Assembly (NCBI GenBank): GCA_014238065.1
Contig: JABABU010000037.1
Span: forward strand, 58,912 to 122,911
Reading direction: 5' to 3'
Source: Actinomycetota bacterium
Lineage (GTDB): Bacteria; Actinomycetota; Acidimicrobiia; Acidimicrobiales; Poriferisodalaceae
Length of the DNA stretch: 64,000 nucleotides
Shown: piece after piece, positions 17,247 to 26,201 of the stretch
Position numbering within the stretch: the first letter of the stretch is position 1
Layout of the letters: every line of letters starts with the position of its first letter
Notes under the pieces: model-generated
Database searches by the model: none
What the model was told of the DNA's origin: nothing
What the model saw: the letters and a program-made list of their open reading frames with translations, nothing else
Made by a program: the position numbers and the translations under genes

Positions 17247-19670
17247 ATGCAGGACGAGGCGCGTTGCGTCATCATCGGCGGCGGCGCCATGGGCGTCGGA
17301 CTGCTGTACTACCTGGCCCACGAAGGCTGGACGGACACCGTCCTCATCGAGAAGGGTGAACTGACGTCAGGATCGACGTGGCACGCTGCTGGGCTCGTCC
17401 CGAACTTCATCGGGGACCTCAACATGGCCAAGGTGCATCAGGAAGCCGTCGCGTTGTACCCGTTGATCGAAGAGGAGACCGGTCTCTCGGCGGGCTGGCA
17501 CGGATGTGGAGCCATTCGCTTCGCCATCACCGACGAGGAAGTGCTCTGGCACCGTCAGGTGCATGCCCAACTGAACCAACTAGGCCTCGAGAGCCACATC
17601 ATCTCGCCCTCAGAGATCAAAGAACTCAATCCGTTGTTCGAGAACATCGACGATGTCCAGAATGGGTTTTACACGCCGCACGATGGCTGGGCTGATCCGA
17701 CCAGCAGCACCAACGCGCTCGCCAAGGGTGCTCGTCAACTCGGCACCACCATTGTTCGCAACAACCGCGTCACTGACATGAACCAACTTCCCGACGGCCG
17801 TTGGGAGGTCGTGTCTGAGCAGGGCCGCATCGTGGCCGAACACGTGGTGAACGCTGCAGGTCACTACGCGCCGCAACTCGGTGCGATGGTCGACCTCGAA
17901 GTGCCGATTGTTTCGGTGATTCACCAGTACATCATCACTGAACCGCTCCAGGCCATGATCGACCTCGGTTTCGAGCCGCCTGTCACCCGCGATCCTCGGT
18001 CGTCGTCGTACTACCGGCGTGAAATCGACGGCCTGCTCATCGGTCCGTACGAGACGTCGAACGCCAAGACCTATGGCGTCGAAGGTATCGATTGGAAACT
18101 CGACTTCTACCTCACCCCTCCCGATGTCGACAACATTTCTGATTGCCTGGAGGACGCGTTGATTCGTGTACCGGCATGGAAAGACGCCGGTATCAGGAAG
18201 ATCGTGTCGGGGCCCATCACCCATACCCCGGACTCGGGTTACCTGATGGGACCAGCCCCGGGCTTGCGGAACTACTGGCACTGCAACGGGGCATCCATTG
18301 GCATCACCCAGGGTCCTGGGGCCGGCAAGTACCTGGCCCAGTGGATGGTGCACGGCCAGACTGAGATCAATGTCAGAGGCATGGATCCAAGGCGCTTCGG
18401 GGTTCACACAGGACCCAAGAGTGAGTTCGCCGTCGAGAAGGCGATCGAGGAATACCACGAAATGTACGCGGCCCGCCTACCAGGGCAGGTTCTTCCAGCT
18501 GCACGTAAGCAGAAGGTGAACCCCATCTACGACCGCCTCGACGCACTCGGTGCGCAATGGCAGGAGGTGTACGGGTGGGAACGCCCGCAGTACTTCGGAG
18601 AACCAGAGCAACATACGTTTCTTCGATCGAATGCTCATGACATAGTCGGTGAAGAGGTCAGAGGGACTCGTGAGCGGGTCGGCATCGCCGACCTCACCGC
18701 CTTTGCCAAATTCGAGGTCACCGGTGCTGATGCGGCTGCGTTGCTGAGCAGACTTGCCGCGAACAAGATCCCTGGCAAGGACGGTGGCATGCGCCTGGTG
18801 CACATGCTCACTGACCTCGGCGGTATCGAGTGCGAGATGACGATCACGAGGTTCGCGCCCGATCGCTTCTATCTGAACTCCGCGATCATGGGCACGACCC
18901 ATGACGAAGACTGGCTGAACGATCACATCGTTTCTGGCGAGGACGTGACGGTCACCGACGTCACCGACTCCACCGGGCTGCTCGGAGTCACAGGACCGCG
19001 GTCGCGCGATCTGCTGCGCACGCTGACGGATGCCGACTTGTCGAACGGTTCGTTCCGTTGGCTCACGGGTCAGGAGATCGAGATCGCAGGCATTCGGTGC
19101 AAGGCGCTCCGTGTGTCCTATGTCGGCGAACTCGGATGGGAACTCCACATGCCGATCGAGCAGATGGCTGAGATGTACGACGCCATCGTCGCGGCCGGCG
19201 AGCCTCACGGCCTCGTCCACTTCGGTGCATACGCCATGAACGTCATGCGTATCGAGAAGGGCTACAAGGCCTGGGGCAGCGAGCTGACGACCGAGATCAC
19301 CCCGATCGAGGCCCGCATCGAACGCTTCGTCGACTTCGAGAACGACTTCCTCGGCAAGGAAGCCACCGTTGCGCGCCGCGATCAGCCCGAACCGCTCTCG
19401 ATGGTGTTGGTGTACTGCGAGTTCGACGACGGGGCGAGTGACCTCAGAGGCAACGAACCTGCCTTCGATGAAACAGGAAACGTCATCGGTATCGGCACCA
19501 GCGGCGCATACGGTCACGCTGTCGGGAAGAGCCTCGGGTTTGTGTATGTGACGCCTGGCCATGAGCCGCCAGGCACGACGTTCCAGGTTGACATGCTCGG
19601 CACGATGCGAACTGCCACGGTGTTGGCCGACTGTGCCTACGACCCGGCGAACATTGCTTTGAGAAGCTGA
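17247..19670 (+). CDS. Dimethylglycine dehydrogenase-like flavoprotein (DAO + GcvT domains), copy 2
   Basis: An 807-residue paralogue of the gene at 12971, with the same order of domains: FAD domain with CVIIGGGAMGVGLLYYLA and the covalent-flavin type motif GSTWHAAGLV, then a GcvT-like folate domain (IADLTAFAKFEVTGADAAALL, GLLGVTGPRSRDLL, SYVGELGWELHM). The two proteins are clearly diverged, so different N-methyl substrates are likely (for example dimethylglycine versus sarcosine or another betaine product). A GAGA stretch precedes the ATG at 17247. IclR control is suggested by the divergent gene. The MttB-family gene follows after 18 bases, probably in one operon. Confidence 0.87.
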   Translation: MQDEARCVIIGGGAMGVGLLYYLAHEGWTDTVLIEKGELTSGSTWHAAGLVPNFIGDLNMAKVHQEAVALYPLIEEETGLSAGWHGCGAIRFAITDEEVLWHRQVHAQLNQLGLESHIISPSEIKELNPLFENIDDVQNGFYTPHDGWADPTSSTNALAKGARQLGTTIVRNNRVTDMNQLPDGRWEVVSEQGRIVAEHVVNAAGHYAPQLGAMVDLEVPIVSVIHQYIITEPLQAMIDLGFEPPVTRDPRSSSYYRREIDGLLIGPYETSNAKTYGVEGIDWKLDFYLTPPDVDNISDCLEDALIRVPAWKDAGIRKIVSGPITHTPDSGYLMGPAPGLRNYWHCNGASIGITQGPGAGKYLAQWMVHGQTEINVRGMDPRRFGVHTGPKSEFAVEKAIEEYHEMYAARLPGQVLPAARKQKVNPIYDRLDALGAQWQEVYGWERPQYFGEPEQHTFLRSNAHDIVGEEVRGTRERVGIADLTAFAKFEVTGADAAALLSRLAANKIPGKDGGMRLVHMLTDLGGIECEMTITRFAPDRFYLNSAIMGTTHDEDWLNDHIVSGEDVTVTDVTDSTGLLGVTGPRSRDLLRTLTDADLSNGSFRWLTGQEIEIAGIRCKALRVSYVGELGWELHMPIEQMAEMYDAIVAAGEPHGLVHFGAYAMNVMRIEKGYKAWGSELTTEITPIEARIERFVDFENDFLGKEATVARRDQPEPLSMVLVYCEFDDGASDLRGNEPAFDETGNVIGIGTSGAYGHAVGKSLGFVYVTPGHEPPGTTFQVDMLGTMRTATVLADCAYDPANIALRS

Positions 19671-19688
19671 GCGGCGAGGAACAGGACG

Positions 19689-21230
19689 ATGGCTAGTTCA
19701 CCTCGCAGGGCTGGAGGCCGTTCGGCTCGGGTGGCGATGCGTGCTGCACCTCAGCCAGAAGACGAGCGACCTGTCTACCCCGGCATGACCGGAGGCAAGT
19801 TCAAACCGCTCGACGAATCACAGATGCAGCAGGTGTACGACACCTCTCTGGAGCTGCTCGAGAGCGTCGGCATGGGACAGGCGCCTCCCGAGTTCATACA
19901 AGTCGTCACCGATGCGGGTGGAGCACTGACCGAGAACGGGCGCCTGCTGTTCCCTCGTGCGGTCGTCGAGAGTGCGATGGCCGTCGCGGCCAAGGAGTGG
20001 GTGCTCCACGGCCAGGACGAGGCAAAGAGCCTCGAACTGGGTGGGGAACGTGTCTACTTCGGCACCGCGGGCGCAGCAGTCCTCATTCTCGACCACGAGA
20101 CGCAGCGATTCCGCGAGAGCACCCTCCCGGACTTGTATGACCTCGGCCGCCTGTTCGACACGCTCGACAACATCCACTTCTTCGTCCGACCGGTTGTGAC
20201 CCGTGACCTGCTGGACGTCCGCGAGCTCGACATCAACACAGCATTTGCGGTGATGATGGCAACCACGAAGCCGGTCGGCACATCGTTCTTCTTCCCGCAG
20301 CATGTCGGCGAAGTCGTTTCGATGTACGACATGGCCCTGGGTGGTGATGGCGAGTTCGAGAAGCGGCCGTTCGTCATCGCCAACAACACCTTCGTTGTTC
20401 CACCGCTGCGTTTCGCAGAGGAGTCGGCGGCGTGCATGGTCGAACAGGTCCGATACGGCATGCCGGTCAATTTGCTGTCGGCGGGCCAGGCAGGGGCCAC
20501 GTCCCCGGCCGCGCTTGCCGGCTCGCTCGCGCAAGCGCTTGCCGAGTGCCTTTCCGCGCTGACGTGCGTCAACCTCATGAGGCCCGGTCACCCCTGCGTC
20601 ATGGGTCTGTGGCCGTTCGTGTCCGACCTCAGGACAGGCGCCATGACAGGCGGGTCCGGTGAAGAGGCGGTACTGAACGCAGCCGCAGCGCAGGTCACCA
20701 ACTGGCTCGGGTTGCCGTCGGGCGTCGCGGCAGGGATGGCCGATTCGAAGATCCCCGACGCGCAAGCCGGTTACGAAAAGGGCGTGACTCTCACCCTCGC
20801 CGGCCAGGCTGGGGCCAACATGGTCTTTGAATCGGCAGGCATGCTCGGCTCGCTGCTGGCATGCTCGCCAGAGATGATGGTGATCGACAACGACCTTCTC
20901 GGATCCGTCAACCGCACCATTCGCGGTATCGAGGTCAACGAGCAGACCTTGTCTTCACAGGTCATCAAAGAGGTCGTGAATGGCCCGCAGCACTTCCTTG
21001 GCGAACAGCAGACACTCGAGATCATGCAGACCGAATACACATACCCACTCGTCGGGGATCGGCTGAGCCCCGACGACTGGATCGATGCGGGTGCCAAGGA
21101 TGTGAAGCAGCGGGCCCACGAATACGTAACCGAGACGCTTGCCACGCACTACCCGGCGCACATCGACGTCGATGTCGAGTCCAGAATACGCGACACCTAT
21201 CCCATCCGCCTCGAAGAGATCCCGAGGTAG
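19689..21230 (+). CDS. MttB-family (trimethylamine/glycine betaine) methyltransferase, non-pyrrolysine type
   Basis: A 513-residue member of the MttB superfamily (PF06253). True trimethylamine methyltransferases need pyrrolysine at an in-frame amber codon; this frame is uninterrupted, so it belongs to the non-Pyl group that includes glycine betaine, proline betaine and carnitine demethylases using a corrinoid protein as methyl acceptor. Recognisable segments are LDESQMQQVYDTSLELLESVGM, YFGTAGAAVLILD and the C-terminal RGIEVNEQTLS...HFLGEQQTLEIMQTEY. It sits 18 bases after a DMGDH-like gene. No corrinoid protein, MtbA-type transferase or activator is in the window, which is odd for a purely anaerobic-style pathway. 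Start ATG 19689; ATG 19740 is an alternative. Confidence 0.8.
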   Translation: MASSPRRAGGRSARVAMRAAPQPEDERPVYPGMTGGKFKPLDESQMQQVYDTSLELLESVGMGQAPPEFIQVVTDAGGALTENGRLLFPRAVVESAMAVAAKEWVLHGQDEAKSLELGGERVYFGTAGAAVLILDHETQRFRESTLPDLYDLGRLFDTLDNIHFFVRPVVTRDLLDVRELDINTAFAVMMATTKPVGTSFFFPQHVGEVVSMYDMALGGDGEFEKRPFVIANNTFVVPPLRFAEESAACMVEQVRYGMPVNLLSAGQAGATSPAALAGSLAQALAECLSALTCVNLMRPGHPCVMGLWPFVSDLRTGAMTGGSGEEAVLNAAAAQVTNWLGLPSGVAAGMADSKIPDAQAGYEKGVTLTLAGQAGANMVFESAGMLGSLLACSPEMMVIDNDLLGSVNRTIRGIEVNEQTLSSQVIKEVVNGPQHFLGEQQTLEIMQTEYTYPLVGDRLSPDDWIDAGAKDVKQRAHEYVTETLATHYPAHIDVDVESRIRDTYPIRLEEIPR

Positions 21231-21316
21231 ACCACCGACCACTGCTCCACGGTCTGACAGCCGCCATGGTGACTAAACCCCGAAGTCCCGGGTGGTCTGG
21301 ATGCGATGATGGCGCC

Positions 21317-22543
21317 ATGACAACGGAAATCTGCGCGTACGACGCCCAGCTGCACTTCGACTCGGCGGTGAGGCATTGGGCCGAGATCAACTGGGGCGAC
21401 GGCGCCGAGAAGGAGCAAGTTCGGCTCCGCCGATCGTGGGAGGTCGGTTCGACGATTGTCGGTGTGATCGACGGTGCCGCCGAGGCGTTGGGACACTGGG
21501 TACCTGGAAGTGTGCGACATCTCGATCGCGAGGTGTCGATGGGTGCTATCACTGCGATCACCACCGGGCCACTGGCGCGACAGCACAAGTTCGCTTCGCG
21601 AATCACCGCTCGTTGCTTAGCCGAGGCAGCCAACGACGGCCTCGCGACGGCTGGGCTCGGGATCTTCGACCAGGGTTTCTACGACCGCATGGGCTTCGGC
21701 ATGGGGAGCTACGACTATGTCGCGGTGTTCGACCCAGCTCAGCTGAGCGTCCCCACCCTCGATCGGACACCGGTACGCCTCACGGTCGATGACTACGAAG
21801 AGGTCTGTGCCGCTCTTCATCGACGGTTCCGCGATCATGGCTCGGCAGTTCTCGATCCGCCCGAACTGGTACGTGCCGAACTCGCCCTCTTCGACAAGCC
21901 GATGGGCCTCGGCTTCAGAGACGGGGAGCGACTGACGCACTTTCTGTTCATGGACACCAAGGGCGACTACGGGCCGCATTCGGTCAACGTGTACTCCTAT
22001 GAATCGCGTCACCAACTGGTCGAACTTCTCGGCCTCCTGAAGTCGTTCAGCGATCAGACACTCGCTGTTCGCATGCTTCAGCCTGGCGGAGTGCAGATGC
22101 AGGATTTCTTCGATCGACCGTTCCGTAACGCGGAGCGCACCAAAGGCGGACAGTACGCGTGCGACATCAGCGCGCGCGCGTTCTGGCAACTGCGCATGCT
22201 CGATGTTGCTGCATGCGTGACCAACACGCCGTGGCGATCAGAGCCCACCAGATTCAACGTCGAGGTCACCGACCCGGTGGTCGTTCACCTTGATGGACCG
22301 TGGGCCGGTGTCGGCGGATCGTATGTGTTCGAGGCCGACGATGTTCTGTCTGTCGAGCATGGACGCGATGGTGAAGTCCCCACGTTGCGCTGCTCAGTGA
22401 ACGCGCTGACCAGATGGTGGATGGGGGTCGTCCCAGCATCCGGCCTGGCTCTCAGGCCCGGCTTCGATGCCGATCCCGAACTCCTCACACAACTCGATCA
22501 TGGCCTCATCACGCCTGAACCGTCCCGAGGTTGGAACTTCTAG
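21317..22543 (+). CDS. Eis-like GNAT acetyltransferase
   Basis: A 408-residue protein resembling Eis (enhanced intracellular survival) of mycobacteria, which has two GNAT folds plus a C-terminal SCP2-like domain. The N-terminal part shows the acetyl-CoA region (GAITAITTGPLARQHKFASRITARCLAEA) and GIFDQGFYDRMGFGMGSYDY, matching the Eis GxFYxrxGFG signature. The C-terminal region (PVVVHLDGPWAGVGGSYVF, ALTRWWMGVVPAS) fits the SCP2 domain. Eis acetylates amines on aminoglycosides and proteins; here the substrate is unknown. ATG 21317 is chosen over the longer open frame because the conserved domain begins just after it; GATGAT lies 6 nt upstream as a weak leaderless-type -10. Confidence 0.75.
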   Translation: MTTEICAYDAQLHFDSAVRHWAEINWGDGAEKEQVRLRRSWEVGSTIVGVIDGAAEALGHWVPGSVRHLDREVSMGAITAITTGPLARQHKFASRITARCLAEAANDGLATAGLGIFDQGFYDRMGFGMGSYDYVAVFDPAQLSVPTLDRTPVRLTVDDYEEVCAALHRRFRDHGSAVLDPPELVRAELALFDKPMGLGFRDGERLTHFLFMDTKGDYGPHSVNVYSYESRHQLVELLGLLKSFSDQTLAVRMLQPGGVQMQDFFDRPFRNAERTKGGQYACDISARAFWQLRMLDVAACVTNTPWRSEPTRFNVEVTDPVVVHLDGPWAGVGGSYVFEADDVLSVEHGRDGEVPTLRCSVNALTRWWMGVVPASGLALRPGFDADPELLTQLDHGLITPEPSRGWNF

Positions 22544-22611
22544 GATTCGGTCTCGCTGCTCGCCGACGTACTGGTCGCCTGGAAAGTGCGGGTACCAGGA
22601 CCGGGTAGCTT

Positions 22612-23337
22612 CTACGGGGTCTTGAGCTCGAAAGTCGTAGCGGCCTCGGCGCCAATCGATGCTCCAGAGTCCGCGGCCCATTCGCGGAGAAACTGGCCAG
22701 GGATCTCGTCGGGGTCTGAGTCGAGGTTGGATAGGTAGACCTCGTGGCACAGCAGTGACCGCACTCCAGCTTCGACATAGCCGGTGATATCGACAGCGTG
22801 TGTCGGCTCGGTCGATGCGTTGTACGCGACGAAGCGAACGCCGCTCCACGGCTCGAACCCCTCGTCGACGAGGTCGGTGAAGACCCACGGATTCGCGGCG
22901 TCTCTGACGGCATCCATCAAGGCAATGCCGACTGATCGATGGTCGATGTGGTTCCAACTCGGTCCGCCCCACGAGTCACGATAGTTGGACGAGATGATCG
23001 CATCGGGCCGGAACCTCCTGATCTGGCGAGCGAAGTCTCTGCGCAGATGGTGGTTCGGCTCGACGAGTCCGTCGGGGTGATCGAGGAACACGAGGTCGTC
23101 GACGCCGACGACCTCACAGGCGAGACGCTGTTCCTCTGACCTGAGTCGAGAGACCTCCTCAGGTTTCATCGACGAGATGCCGGCCTCGCCTCGCGTCGCC
23201 AACACGTATCCGATCTGTTTGCCTTGCGCGGTCCACTTCGCCACGGCCGATGAAGCTCCGTACTCCATGTCATCGGGATGAGCGACGACAGCGAGTGCCC
23301 GATCCCAGTCCTCGGGAACGATCTCAAGATCACTCAT
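22612..23337 (-). CDS. PIG-L-family deacetylase
   Basis: A 241-residue zinc-dependent N-deacetylase of the PIG-L/LmbE/MshB superfamily. The metal-binding motif AHPDDMEYG (about residues 19-27) supplies the first His/Asp/Asp ligands; the later SWNHIDHRSVG supplies further His residues. Family members deacetylate GlcNAc-inositol derivatives, including MshB in mycothiol synthesis and Mca, or lincosamide intermediates. This protein is not clearly MshB, because it is shorter and lacks other mycothiol genes nearby. AGGATG lies just upstream of the ATG. Downstream in the same direction as the MFS and EamA genes, so it may end that operon (68-bp gap). Confidence 0.85.
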   Translation of the reverse strand: MSDLEIVPEDWDRALAVVAHPDDMEYGASSAVAKWTAQGKQIGYVLATRGEAGISSMKPEEVSRLRSEEQRLACEVVGVDDLVFLDHPDGLVEPNHHLRRDFARQIRRFRPDAIISSNYRDSWGGPSWNHIDHRSVGIALMDAVRDAANPWVFTDLVDEGFEPWSGVRFVAYNASTEPTHAVDITGYVEAGVRSLLCHEVYLSNLDSDPDEIPGQFLREWAADSGASIGAEAATTFELKTP

Positions 23338-23405
23338 CGAAACATCCTGACATTGTCATGGCGTTGTGAAGCATTCCCGCTGCTCGGACTCGATCCCAGG
23401 GGATG

Positions 23406-24659
23406 TCATCGGGTATAGAAGCTCTTTCGCCAGGTGAGCGGAATGGTGAGACACATCGTTGCGATGCCGACGATGCGCATCGTCATGACAGGACCGACTG
23501 CGGGTGCGAGCAGTGATTGTGTGAGGGCACCGAACGGCAGGCCACCTGCGAAACCCAACGTCATGAGACCCATCACTCTGCCCATCATCTCGGGCGATGT
23601 TTCGCGTTGCAGCAGCGTGCGATGTGACGCGATGGCGATGCCGGCGTTGATCCCCCAGGCGATCATCACGACGATGCTCAGGCTGTAGTTCGGTGCCAGG
23701 CTCAGCAGGAACTGACCCATGCCCAACCCGATGCCGACGAACAGTGCGACGTTGCGACCGTGTCGCATCTCGCGGCGACCTGCGACGAGGGTCGAGCTGA
23801 TGAGCATGCCCACGCCGAAAGTGCCAAGAAGAAGGCCGGCAGCTTCGGAACCGAGCCCGTAGTCCTCTTCGACCAAGCGGGGAATCGTGATCTGCATCGC
23901 GCTGAACGACGTGCCGAGGACGAGCGACAGCACGAGCAGCGTTCTCAACGGGTCGCGACTGAGCCCGTACTTCGTGCCTTGCTTCATCTCGCTGACCAGC
24001 GCACGAACGCGCGGCGGCTGAGATGAAGGCGTGAATGTGACGTCGACGTTCCCCATCAGAATCGCAGAGCCGACGCACATCACGCTGAGTAGAACAAAGC
24101 CGGCTGCGTTGCCGAACAACGCGATGGCAGCACCGCCCAACACCAGTCCGGCGAACTGGGCTGCTTGGCCCCCGCCGTTCTGGAGCGCCGCAGCATTCAT
24201 CAGCAGCCGACTGGGAACGAGGGTCGGGACAATCGCGCTCGTACTCGGGGAGATGATGGCTGTGCTCACGCCGATGAACACCGCGGCAACGCCTGCCATG
24301 AATGGCGTGGCATTGTCGGATGCGACGACGACAGCGAACACACCGAACAACACGGCAGTGACGAGGATCCATCGCTGGATGAACTTCTGGCGGTTGACTC
24401 GATCCGACCATGCGCCGGCGGGCAGCGAGAGCAAGAGTGCCGGCAACCCGAGTGCGATGCCGATCAACCCCTCGGCCGACGGCCAATCGGTGAGGGTGAC
24501 GATGAGCCAGATGAAAACGAATCGCAATGTCCCGTTGACGCCCCAGAAGAGGATCTGGGCAAGCCAGAAGTTGCGGTAGTTGTCGTCACTCCATAGCTCG
24601 CGAATAGGCGAAGGAGCCTTTCCGTTGCTTGCATGAGGTGGGTCGTCACGGAGCGTCAC
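23406..24659 (-). CDS. Major facilitator superfamily transporter
   Basis: A 417-residue MFS permease with about twelve hydrophobic segments. The N-terminal RNFWLAQILFWGVNGTLRFVFIW and the loop-2 motif PAGAWSDRVNRQKFIQR (the MFS signature G-x-x-x-D-R-x-x-R) identify it; the group is close to the EntS/MFS_3-type exporters. A repeat of the motif occurs in the second half (AGRREMRHGRN). Substrate unknown. The start is a GTG at 24659 without a strong ribosome binding site. It lies 12 bp downstream of the EamA gene, in the same direction. Confidence 0.8.
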   Translation of the reverse strand: MTLRDDPPHASNGKAPSPIRELWSDDNYRNFWLAQILFWGVNGTLRFVFIWLIVTLTDWPSAEGLIGIALGLPALLLSLPAGAWSDRVNRQKFIQRWILVTAVLFGVFAVVVASDNATPFMAGVAAVFIGVSTAIISPSTSAIVPTLVPSRLLMNAAALQNGGGQAAQFAGLVLGGAAIALFGNAAGFVLLSVMCVGSAILMGNVDVTFTPSSQPPRVRALVSEMKQGTKYGLSRDPLRTLLVLSLVLGTSFSAMQITIPRLVEEDYGLGSEAAGLLLGTFGVGMLISSTLVAGRREMRHGRNVALFVGIGLGMGQFLLSLAPNYSLSIVVMIAWGINAGIAIASHRTLLQRETSPEMMGRVMGLMTLGFAGGLPFGALTQSLLAPAVGPVMTMRIVGIATMCLTIPLTWRKSFYTR

Positions 24660-24671
24660 AAGGTGGCCGTT

Positions 24672-25502
24672 CTAGCCGCCGGCGATCAGTCCGACCGAAA
24701 CCAGCGCAACCGCGAGCCCCACGAACTGCAGGGGTCTCAGTCGCTCCTTGAAGACGACTCTCGCCCACAGGACGGTGACTGCGGGGAACATCGAGGTGAG
24801 GACGGCGACGGTTGCGAGGGATCCGACTTGTGTGCCCGCAAGAAAGAACGCATTGCCCCCTGCAGAGAGGACTCCCGAGCCGATTGCCGGTGGAGCAGCG
24901 GCCCTGGGGAGTAGGCGGGGCTGGCCGAGTAGTAGGACGATCGCGATGATCGTTGCTGTGCCGGCGAGTCGGGCGGGAAGCAATGGCCAGAGTCCCGCAT
25001 CGCCGGATGTCTGAGCGAGAGCTGTGAGCATCAGTCCCAGGCCGAGGCCGGCTCCGGCTCCGTAGAGAAGCGACGTTCTTACCGATCCTGAGTCTGCGGA
25101 AGAACCTTGGCTCACCAACACGATCGCGATGAGGCCGAGCCCGATTCCGAAACCGGCGACCGCAGAGATGGCGTCATCGGTGAGAGTCGACGCGATGACA
25201 GGAACTGTCGCCGCTCCAACTCCTGTCGATGGCGAAACGATGCTCACCCTGGCCGCTCCGATGCCCCGGTAGAGCACCACGATCCCGAGGGCTCCGGCCA
25301 CGCCGGCCGCCGTCGACCACCAGATGTCGTTGTTGATGAGTGACCCGCCCGCGATCGGTGCAGCAATGATGAAGAACAGCGCGCCTACGCCGTTCGAGTA
25401 CATCGCCGCGGTGACCGCCGTCGTGTGTCTGCTGGCGAATCCGCCGAAGAAGTCACCTGATCCGACGACGGCTGCAGAACAGAGAGCGAGGAACACGGCC
25501 AT
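24672..25502 (-). CDS. EamA/DMT-superfamily permease
   Basis: A 276-residue membrane protein with about ten hydrophobic segments arranged as two EamA repeats (first repeat LCSAAVVGSGDFFGGFASR; second with GNAFFLAGTQVGSLATVAVLTSMFPAVTVLWARVVFKERL, a very typical final EamA block). Likely exports or imports a small metabolite. It is the first gene of a probable EamA-MFS(-PIG-L) minus-strand operon and is divergent from the YczE-like gene; the two starts are about 27 bases apart, so their promoters overlap. Confidence 0.8.
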   Translation of the reverse strand: MAVFLALCSAAVVGSGDFFGGFASRHTTAVTAAMYSNGVGALFFIIAAPIAGGSLINNDIWWSTAAGVAGALGIVVLYRGIGAARVSIVSPSTGVGAATVPVIASTLTDDAISAVAGFGIGLGLIAIVLVSQGSSADSGSVRTSLLYGAGAGLGLGLMLTALAQTSGDAGLWPLLPARLAGTATIIAIVLLLGQPRLLPRAAAPPAIGSGVLSAGGNAFFLAGTQVGSLATVAVLTSMFPAVTVLWARVVFKERLRPLQFVGLAVALVSVGLIAGG

Positions 25503-25515
25503 GACCGCAAGACCC

Positions 25516-25521
25516 TACAGT
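25516..25521 (+). promoter_or_regulatory. Candidate -10 box, leaderless start
   Basis: TACAGT lies 8 nt before the GTG at 25530 and no ribosome binding site precedes the start, consistent with a leaderless transcript in a very short divergent gap. Confidence 0.45.
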
Positions 25522-25529
25522 TCGGCATC

Positions 25530-26201
25530 GTGATAGCTCCCAGGTCAGAGAACGAGAGACTGGTCTGGGGATTCCGGGTCTACAGAGTCGATGAGCCCCG
25601 AGGGGCCAGAGTGGCGCAACTCGTGGTCGGCCTCGTGTTGTTTGCGATCGCGATGTCTTTCATGGTCGAGGCTCGGCTGGGCGTCAGCCCGTGGACAGCG
25701 TTTCATCAGGGCATCGCCGATGCTTTCAACGTCTCGTTCGGCGCGGCGGTTCTGATTATCGGGGCGCTCCTTTTGGCCCTCTTTCGACCGCTCAAAGAGC
25801 CACTTGGCATCGGGACAGTGATGAACGTGATTCTCGTCGGCCCTGTGATTGATCTGATCCTGTGGACGATTCCCGACTGGGAGACATTGTGGTGGAGGGT
25901 ACCTGCTCTGTTGATCTCACCGATCCTGCTTGGGCTGGCCACCGGCTTGTACATCGGAGCGGGTCTTGGCACGGGACCACGGGACGGCATGATGACTGCC
26001 ATTGCTCACCGAGGGGTGAAGGTGTCTTACGCAAGGTGGTCGCTCGAGGCGGTGGCCCTCGTGGTCGGGTGGATCCTCGGCGGTGACGTCGGACTTGGCA
26101 CCGTCTGGTTCGCGTTCATGATCGGACTTTGTGTACGCGCCTTCTTGGCGCGCTTCACGATTGTTCAGGCCGCTGGCTCTCCAACGGCGGATTCGTCCTG
26201 A
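25530..26201 (+). CDS. YczE/YitT-like integral membrane protein
   Basis: A 223-residue membrane protein with about five hydrophobic segments. The pattern VEARLGVSPWTAFHQGIADAFNVSFGAAVLIIGALLLAL and EPLGIGTVMNVILVGPVIDLIL matches the YczE/YyaS/YitT group found next to transporters or MocR-type regulators in many actinobacteria. Biochemical role unknown. Start GTG 25530 with a TACAGT box 8 nt upstream. Its 3' end overlaps the convergent Bcr/CflA-like gene by 37 bp. Confidence 0.7.
   Translation: MIAPRSENERLVWGFRVYRVDEPRGARVAQLVVGLVLFAIAMSFMVEARLGVSPWTAFHQGIADAFNVSFGAAVLIIGALLLALFRPLKEPLGIGTVMNVILVGPVIDLILWTIPDWETLWWRVPALLISPILLGLATGLYIGAGLGTGPRDGMMTAIAHRGVKVSYARWSLEAVALVVGWILGGDVGLGTVWFAFMIGLCVRAFLARFTIVQAAGSPTADSS

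Noticed and set aside
19689..21230. Pyrrolysine-containing trimethylamine methyltransferase.
   Set aside because: The frame has no in-frame amber codon and no pyl genes are present; it is a non-Pyl homologue.
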